Below are positions 33,701 to 42,700 of a stretch of DNA of 64,000 bases, piece by piece. The notes below the pieces were generated by a model, which searched no databases, was not told where the DNA came from, and worked only from the letters and a program-made list of their open reading frames with translations. A program made the translations under genes and the position numbers. Source of the stretch: Henricia sp. BOLD:AAB3569 (taxonomy: Eukaryota; Echinodermata; Asteroidea; Spinulosida; Echinasteridae); assembly GCA_037783545.1 (NCBI GenBank), contig JBBELK010000386.1, forward strand, positions 930,001 to 994,000, given 5' to 3'. The first letter of the stretch is position 1. Each line of letters opens with the position of its first letter.

Positions 33701-36700
33701 TTTTACCGCGCGGAATCCCGTTACCGCTCTCCAGTGTAAACGGGCCTTTATGCGACTTTTTACATCATCATGGGCCTTCACCTTCTAACTATTTCACTTA
33801 GGGTATGTTCAGACGGAGGGCTACTTTTTTTTTTTTATCCCCAATCCAATTAACGGACTCGGTGGGGGTTCGCTGGAGCTAAAGTGAGTTAGTCCAAAAT
33901 GCCCTCCCGTTCAAACGGTGGTGATAACTCCGGAGATACAGTTTCAGAGAAGCTAAAATGTGGTCAATTTTGATAGCATATTAAAGGCAGTATACATCAT
34001 TGGTAAACCCTTACAAACAGTGTCATATAGTGTCATCTTCCTGTATGAATAAAGATATGCATTATTAAAACCAACCTCAGTAAAATCTAGCTCCATACCT
34101 CGTCAAACTTTTGAGAAAACAGTGAAAAACCGTGTCGTTTTTCTTCCGAAATTGTGTGAAACGAAATGTCGAGGCGAGTTTTTGTACTAGCGCCCTCTTG
34201 CGATAAAATACATTACTGCAGGGATAAGCAGGCACTGTTCCATGTTTACGTAGTTTCTTCTAATACAACAGCCGTTTGATATGTGCGCAAATTAAGTAAT
34301 CCGACACCGTCTCTGTACGCGCGCTAGCTGGCCGGCGGTTGGCAGCCGAGGTCAATTATATATACTGTATACAGTACAGTGTATATGGCATAGTAAACCG
34401 TATTCGTTGTACACGGTACGTGTTTTTTAGTAAATGTGTGTGTGTCATTACAAAAAAAGAGGAAAATGCAGGATTTTTTTTTATTTTCCGTATAAATACC
34501 ATACACCCGCGCCACTAATCCTTCATAATATGACATAACACCCCACTGAGAAAGTGTAAATATGGCGAGGAAACATGAATTTAGGGGTGAAAATGTAATG
34601 TTTTCTTTGAATTTTTATGCCATATGTTCCATAGATTTAGTGCATGAAGTCAATTTTCAATGGGATATGAGGAAACAAGAGGAAATCAGCTGATCAACTG
34701 AAAAGTTTTGTGATTTTTTTACAACTTTTGTGAAAACAAGGTGACGAGTTTGTTGAAAAACGCATCTCGGCCGGTTTTGTAGAATATTGTAGAATATTGG
34801 CAATTTTTGTGACATTTTCACAAAAGTGGTAAATTAATTTCACAAAACACTTACATGTACTTCTGCACCGCTGACAAAAAGAGACAAAGACATTCTTTAT
34901 TTTTCTTAAATTGTGTTTATTTCAAATAAAGGCAGTATACATGATTGGTCAAATAGTGTAATCTCCCTGTGTGATTGAAAAACAACCTGAGTAAAAAATC
35001 AGCTCTTTACTTCGTCTAACTTTTGAGAAAAGTCAAAAACCGGGCCGTTAGTTATTGTCCTGAAATATTGCGTGGTTATTAATCTGAGAAATTCACATCA
35101 ATAGGCCTCTGTACATGTACACATTCGCTCATTTCTTAAATAAACACGCAAAATTGTGATACAACCACCCGATTTTTCGAACCGCATACCGTACTTGTAC
35201 TATTTCTAATGGTCCCCAATATAGTCTCTAATATGATGCGTACGGGAAACGTGTGCGACTCGGAAAAAAATAAGGTGGTTGTATCACATTTTTCATCTAA
35301 AACAACTTCCTGAAACATAGATAATGAGAATTTCACATCAATTTGCTCATTTACACATGCGCTCATTTCTGTAATAAACACGCAAAATTGTTATACAACC
35401 ACCCAATTTTTCCATTTTTTAGTTGCACATAATATACAGTACATGTACTGTGGGTAGTACTAGCCTACAGTACAAAACACTCTGTACACCGCTGACAAAA
35501 GGAGATACAGACCACAGAAATTCCTATATTTTTCTAAAGAAATTGTCATATTCTCTACTTGCAGATGATATGGTTGACAAATCGATTGCATAAATTTTTA
35601 AATACGCAAGAAAACATATTCCAAGTAGGCCTAAGCCTAATGTGAACAAATTACAAACAACGCAATCAGCTTTGAAAAACGTAGATAGGGCGGCAAAAGA
35701 ATTCTTTTGTAACAGACATTTTTTTCGGCAACTTATTGCTTGCACCTGTTGATGAAAGCTTGACAAAAATGGCACGACGTTGGCACGGCAGTGGCTTCAA
35801 ACGTCGAACTTAATTGCAAACTCAAAGTCGAGCTTAAATACATCCAACATGGTGGATGAGTATTGTGCACGTCATGGACGTTGTGCTCGTGCGTTTTCCA
35901 TTCTGTCCATTGTACGTCGCCATTTTATTATTTTGAAGCACTTGTTTGTTGGTTATTTCTTTACTAACATTACGCGCTGCGAGCATGCGCATTCCTAGTT
36001 AGGAACAAAATCGCGGACCAACTTCGAACTGGAATTAAATTTGACACGGCAGAAGCACGACGTTTGAAGCCAAGCCGTGCTTGTGCCACAGTAAATAGAG
36101 TTAGCACGGCAGACCCTGTCCAGCTAAAATCTTCTGCCGTGTCGAACTCATTTTGCCGAGCCAAATGATTTCAAACGTCGTGCTTGTGCCGTGTCGAATT
36201 TAAAAAAATCAAGTTGAATTTGATTCGACACGGCATAAGCGCAACATTTGAAACGGGCCTTAGTCTCCCTCTTGTCTATGAACTCCATGTATCTCCTTTG
36301 TGGCATTGTCCATGAATGTATATGTCAAGTACTGATGCAGAATGCCCTGGGCTATCATTTCGCCCATCACCTGCACAGATGTGGATAAAAAAAGACAACA
36401 ATCAATAATGTAAATAATTGGCAAGAGTGAAACCTGTTATTATAGGCCAGGCCACCTTTCCAAAGTGTACACAAACATCTGAAGGTGGAACCTTGATATT
36501 AGGGCCCTCTCTAAACATGGTCAATGGGCCAGGGCAATAGATTTTCTTTGTATACAATTCTATAGCAGTTGAACCTGGATAATCTGGCCACATACAGTAA
36601 ATTGCCTCATGTGCCACTACTGGAATATGGGTTCGAATCCTGGCCGTGACAGGTTGTGACACTTGAGCCCTTGAGCAAGGCACTTTACCATGCTTGCTCA

Positions 36701-39700
36701 TAATAGGGGCAGAAGCAACTTGGTTGTCTCGCTTCGGACTAGTTACCCCTCCCAGCCCCACTTGTATGGTAAAGAGACTCGTAATTCTGATCTTGTTTCG
36801 GTGTGAAGAGCTGGTTTCTCCGTAATTGTCTTCGGTAGCCCTTACCTCGAGTGGCCATCGGGCCTTGTAATGGGCAACTTGCATAAAATTTTGTTTAAAA
36901 AAAAGGGAAATTTTATGAGAAGCCTAAAAAGTTGATAAAAACTTGAAAGATATCAACTTCATAATGTATTACTTCTACAGCGTAGCTGTATGTTATAAAA
37001 TTATTGTTTCTCCATGCATGTGCCTTCTTAACCTCTGTGTAGGACCACCTGTTTATTCTGGCCAGATTTTGTTCGTCCCTTGGGTAGCCACTATAGTTTT
37101 AGTGTACATTGAATGCATTGATTATGAATAGTTATTATGGCACTTACAACATAACTTACCAAGAACCACAACTTTCTCGCCAAGGCATTTGTCCCTTGAT
37201 TGCTGAAAGATGCCGGATGCCATGTCATCAATCGCGGGAAAGACAAATTTCAATTGGTAGCTGTGGAAAGTGTTTGGATGGAACATGTTCAAGTTAATGA
37301 ACGTAAACATGAGGGCCACGTTCCTGTAATGGTTGCCAGACAGCACTAGTGCTGCTCCCAGCTTTAGATCTGCTACATGACTTCTTTGAATGGTCTCTTG
37401 GCAGCAAAAAGATGTGTGTCCATCGGAACATTTCTGAAAAAGAAAATGCTTTGATTAAAGCAATTTGCAGAAAGCATCCTGATGCAATGATATCCACTAG
37501 AAAGTGATCAAGGTACTGATGCATAGCAGTTGACATTCAGATAAGTTTTTAAGTGCATGTTTAAAATTAGGTATCGAGGGTGATGTGTCATGGCTATTTG
37601 TTCTAAAGACAAGGTGCAGCCACAGAAAATGATAAGGCATTGAAATGACTTATGAACAGATTGGCTTTTATCGTCACATGTTATGTTCAATCATGTATGT
37701 TCAATCATGTAAAACTTTGGGTCATTTGATGAGCTTTTTAACTAACAGAAATGTACACTAAAAATACACAATTCGGGCGTTTAACAATAAGAGCACCACC
37801 AAGCATTTCTGTCCGAGAGGGCATTTTAGTGACAGATCGGTCGACATTGGTGTGTTCATTTACTGCACACACACATCAGATCTGATTTAAAAACAAATAC
37901 CCGAGGTTAAAGTCTCTTTAGGAAGCCATTTATTTAAACACCGTTTGCAGAGAAAAAGTTGAATTGCTACTTTCTTGAGAATATACAAAATATTGCTTTT
38001 TCGTAAATGGACCCGAATTGACAGTGTGAAAGACCCACTGAGTATCAGCCATATGTAATAAAAGCAGAAACTGTTTTAATACAAAACAAGTGAAATGGAG
38101 CAATTACCAACCCATGTTATGTGTGCAGACGTTCCTGACTTGGCTATGTTGATGTCATTTGGCTGTTGGCAAGACTGACAGTGGGACCTTGCCTCCAGTG
38201 TCAAATCTCTCAGCCTTGTCTCAGTTATGATGTAAAGCTGTGTAGATTCAGCTTCCTTGACTGAAGGTGCAACTTTATGAAGCCCGCTCCGTGTGAAGGA
38301 TGGCACGTCCTCTTCTTCTGCTTCCTTGAAGTCTTCTTGCACTCTCCCATGAATCTCCTCATCCCCTGCGATAAACTCCAGGCCATCAGTTTTTTTCTGA
38401 TAAAGAGAACATATTTTTATGTTGCGGACCATACACCATCTACAGCATCCTAAACATCATTCAAACCTCCATCGTCACCTAAAAATTATATTCAATTTAC
38501 ATATGGGTCATTCTATAAATTTGGGATCCAATTTTTCTGTCCACGTTACATCTGACATCTTGTAAAATGTTGTAGTTCGTAAGTTCAGGACATATTCTTT
38601 AAATGCTCTCTATTTCAAAGAGTAATTACTTAAAGTATTATTCATAAAAACATGTTTTGAAGGCATTTTTAATGATACTTGTATGGCAAATAGCAGTATG
38701 TCAGGTGTAACGGGGACAGAAAAAGTCGCACGTTGGACCCCAAATTTACAGAATGACCCATATTACATACCAACATATTAATTTTGTAATACATGTATAT
38801 GTTGCAAAAATGCACAAATATTTCAGCCAATATATGATGTAATAACATCATATATTGGTGTGCATCTTTCAATTGGATTGTACATGTAGCACAAGTCAGC
38901 ATGTAAATTATTAACATTCTCTTAACATCGGAATAAGTTGCATTTTCAACCTACTTGCTCTTGTAGGAAACTACGGGATGCCATGACTCATCCAGTTGTT
39001 CTTCGTCCGAATTGGTAGGGTCAAAGTAAAGAAATTCTTCATCCTGTTTGTAGTCGATGCTGATTCTGTAAAAATTACAAACTCGTACATAAAAATATCT
39101 TAATATATACATGTACACAAAATGAAAGTAACTAATTTTCCTTACAAGGGTGCCCACATTTGAATAACAGTAGCCCAGCCCTACCCCACCAATTTCTTTT
39201 TTCGTAGTGTCCTGCACTTCCTACACCTATTTCTTTGAAAATGTCACTTTGTGGATAGTCGATGTGGTGTATGATTACAAATTTGTGCAATACTTGGTGT
39301 TAAAAGGTATGTAAGCGTATTTAGAAGTCAAACTAGATACTTTCTGCTCGTTAAATACATGTATCAATTTTTAAAAAAGATCCGGAGGGTCCGACTTTCA
39401 CAAACTGTCGTTTTTAACAACTCTTTTTCAAGAAAAATGTTGCCGGGCATTTACAGAAATCTGGGTCATTGTTTTTGAGAACCGAGTGGTTTTGGGGCAT
39501 TGGGCAGCCCTGGTTTTGAAAGAACCGATTGTTTTTTTGCAGAAATCTTTTTTGGATATTGTGGCCCTGGAGGGCAGACCTGTCCGCAGAGTTGACCTGT
39601 CCGCAGAGTTAAAGTTCCACAGTTCCGCAAATTACCCACACCCAGTTAGCATGGTTAGCATTGGTTAGGTTATCCATAGAGCGAAGGGAGCTGAGTTGTA

Positions 39701-42700
39701 ACTCCTTCTGTTCCTTGCTCTATGCCTTTTTATCAAGTCAGTATATGCAAGGAGAATAAGTGGAGACCAGTTAGCGGAATTCTTTCCAAATTATAAAATA
39801 CTAATAGCCTAGGCTACATCATACATGTACTTTACTTACTTATCATGCATATCCAGAAGCATTCTGGCTAGGCCTACATCTGACATGTCATGCATGCATG
39901 TCATGCATGTAGATTCGCAGAGCTCGATGTGGATCGAGAGCTTATCCTCCTGCCTCCAGCGATCTGGCGATGCAGCATGGAAACTGGGAGTGCTATGTTG
40001 TCCGTCAAAAGCCGCTTGTTTTCTCGACAGAGGCGGTTTGAGGCAGACTTTGAGCGTTTTTTTTGCGCTGTCTGTTTGCTTTGCCTTCGATCTTCCTGAT
40101 TTTCGCCGCTCCTTTTCCATTTCTCCCGATTTGTTCAGCAACACGGCCCATTCGCGAAAAAAATTTTGTCTTTTTCCAAATCTCGACTTAGACTGAGGTT
40201 GAGGCTCGGGCATCAACTGTAACTTTTTCACAAATACTGCTTGAGTGAACTTGGACAAAAGACAGAGTGACATTGGGCGAAGGTTGTTGAATAACTATCC
40301 ATCCTTCATTGCAGTACTGTTGCAGAAGTATTTGCGAAAAGGTGTACGGCCACATAGAGCCGGAGCCTTAGCCCAAGTTTAAATTTGGAGAAGGGCATTT
40401 GCAAAGTTACATCTAGTCTGGTACCCAGACCACAAATCTTTTGACTAGACTGAATTTTCGTTGTATGTGGAATATGTGGAGCGGGAACCAGTCTAAGTTA
40501 CATCCTGCAGACAATCGGTCGTGTGAGGGCAGCATTGAACGAAATGTTTAAAAAAAACGAATTTTCGTCTCATGAGACCAAAACTATTTCTTTTGCTCAT
40601 TTCTCAAAGACTATAGCACTTTAGACAAAATCATTTCAGGGGAAGTTTTCTACGGTCATCATGTTTATATTGTGTAAGTTAGGCGTAAATCTGTGAACAT
40701 TTCTGATTTTCGAATTACCAATGATGTAGGCCTATACTGCCTTTAACATTGGTCAGATGCCATAGCGAGGTCAGTTGCGTTCAGTCATCTTTCGATTATA
40801 GTACACGAAAACGGGGGGAAAAAGCTGACCGCAAGCGGATCGTTGCACAAAATTTCCCGTGCTATGCGTACTCAGCCACATGACCCGAAATTGCATTGTC
40901 TGACGTCCTTGGAACACCACCCCACGTCGCCGTTCTCTACACAACGCCAAAACACCCTTGGCACGTCGTGAACTTCGGGAGAGAACGAAGAGTTAAGGTC
41001 GTCGCATGCGCAGTAGATTTGCGTAACGTCATTACGTTGTGTTTCACGTCGCCGTCGTGTAATCGAAAGCTCCCTTTAACACCGTGTTAAACGACAAAAC
41101 ATCATACTTTGTATTTTAGACATCGGCAACCCTGTGAAAAACGCCGTTTTTATACGGCCGTTTTTGCGCCTTTCCTAGACTTGCCCGGCTCTGACTTCCC
41201 GTGTTTGGTCTGTAGTGCGGTGCGTGCAGCACGCCCTCTGGACTAGTGGCCTGTCGAATCTCTTTTCTTCCGTCTCGGAAGACTTTCTGAACAGAAGAAA
41301 ACAGATTGGACAGGCCACTGATCCGAAGGGCACGTGCGCTGCTCGTTGCAGACCGAGCACGGGAGGTCAGACTTGGGCAAGTCTACGCCTTCAATTATTG
41401 GCGGACCGCCAATAATTCGAAATATTGACAGTAAATGTTCGATAACTAAACGTTGGTCGATTTTTTTCGTCGATGCCTCATTTGAAAGCGAATACTTTTA
41501 CGTTTATAGAAAAAATATCAATTCAAAAAATGTTTTATTTTTTGCCGATCACTACACAAGACTAATTTCACGCAACCAGGACGAGTTAGAACGCTGTCCC
41601 TTTGAATTATACTGCACAGCAAATGAAATTCACGTGGCTTTTTTACATTCAAATTGAGAAGGGAGCTCGTCGCTGTTCGGAAACGAAATTAAAGTACAGG
41701 GAATTTACTTGATGCAAGTGCTATTACTGGGAAATCTTATTCTAGCCTAAAAACTTACTTGGTGTCTCACCCTTTCGTCTAAAATGACATAACAATATAA
41801 ATAACCTGGACGTTTCATTTGCAAATGGTGGACATTTTAAAAACAAAACTAACCTCCCGGGTGCTGAGATATTTGCATATTGTCTTGATGGCGTCATCAT
41901 AGTCCGAGTCAATCGCCCGTATGAGGGCGTCACCCAGCGGTATGTCATATTTCAGGAGCACGTTGATGACATCTGCAAGATGAGAACGAAGCTTAGAAAG
42001 ATATACCCAAGAAGCAAAAGACACTGTTTTAAACAAAAGCAACTTTGTTATACAAGGAATAAGAAGGGGCATCTCGTTTTGAAGTGACTATTTTGCTCTT
42101 TGAGTTGGTATGTGACAAAAAAATGAAATCACTCAAGTTTAATAAACACATAACAATTTGTTAATTAAGGAATGTCTTATAGCAATATTTAATGTCATGT
42201 ATAAAGCATCCTGAGCTAATGACTATTGTCTAAGACCAAACATCATAAACATAGGCCCGATTGCTGCCAAAGAGGGATGATTTGTATAAATAATTCAAGA
42301 CCTACTAGGCGGTCCAATAATTTGTTCTAAGGCTGTATACATGGACTGATGGAGGTAGGAAACGTATGTAGGCCTACGGGTTGCACCTTGAGCTCTGTCG
42401 ACAGTCACATTCAACAGTTAATATTTAACAAGAAAATTGCGTCCGTGAACAAATCTAACAAATCTAAAAACCCGACATGATAATCGAACAATGCTATACG
42501 CGTACCGGAAAGATTACCATGCACTCTCAAAAATTGTAAGTTTTTCCTTAGCAAGTTCATGACATTTTTCCCTCCTAATTATCATCAAATTAACATTTTT
42601 GCATGGTGTCCGTGCATGGTATTGAACCCCTTTCTGATTTGATGGAAAAACCCAAAATTTCAAATGAGAAATTTAAGATTTTGTGAGGAAAGACTTATAA

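Larger units (their letters stand above)
36258..40273 (-). pseudogene. DGR-motif gene of an uncharacterised animal family, frameshifted and truncated, inside gene B intron 2
   Basis: Probable exons: 40273-39840 (basic, low-complexity, starts MSLCLLSKF, ends phase 2 at AA|GTAAGT), 39065-38955 (ISIDYKQDEEFLYFDP; phase-compatible with exon 1), 38396-38112 (acidic, then HCQSCQQ and SAHITW), 37433-37160 (KCSDGH, ADLKLGAALVLSGNHYRNVA, FPAIDDMAS) and 36370-36258 (DGRNDSPGHSA). Exons 3, 4 and 5 join in phase to read ITW|KCSDGH and VVVLG|DGRNDSPGHSA. I recognise the order C-x2-C, W-x-C-x-x-G-H, L-L-S-G-N and D-G-R-x-D-S-P-G-H-S-A from a multicopy animal family without known function. In the last exon the reading frame shifts after GHSA (continuing as YLTYTFMDNATKEI) and again (MEFIDKRETKA). 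The homology stops where a repeat begins at about 36260. The exon 2 to 3 junction is out of phase with the best donor, so a piece may be missing there. Confidence 0.55.

Noticed and set aside
36402..36884. Minus-strand 160-residue frame
   Set aside because: Mostly a SINE-3-related repeat read backwards.
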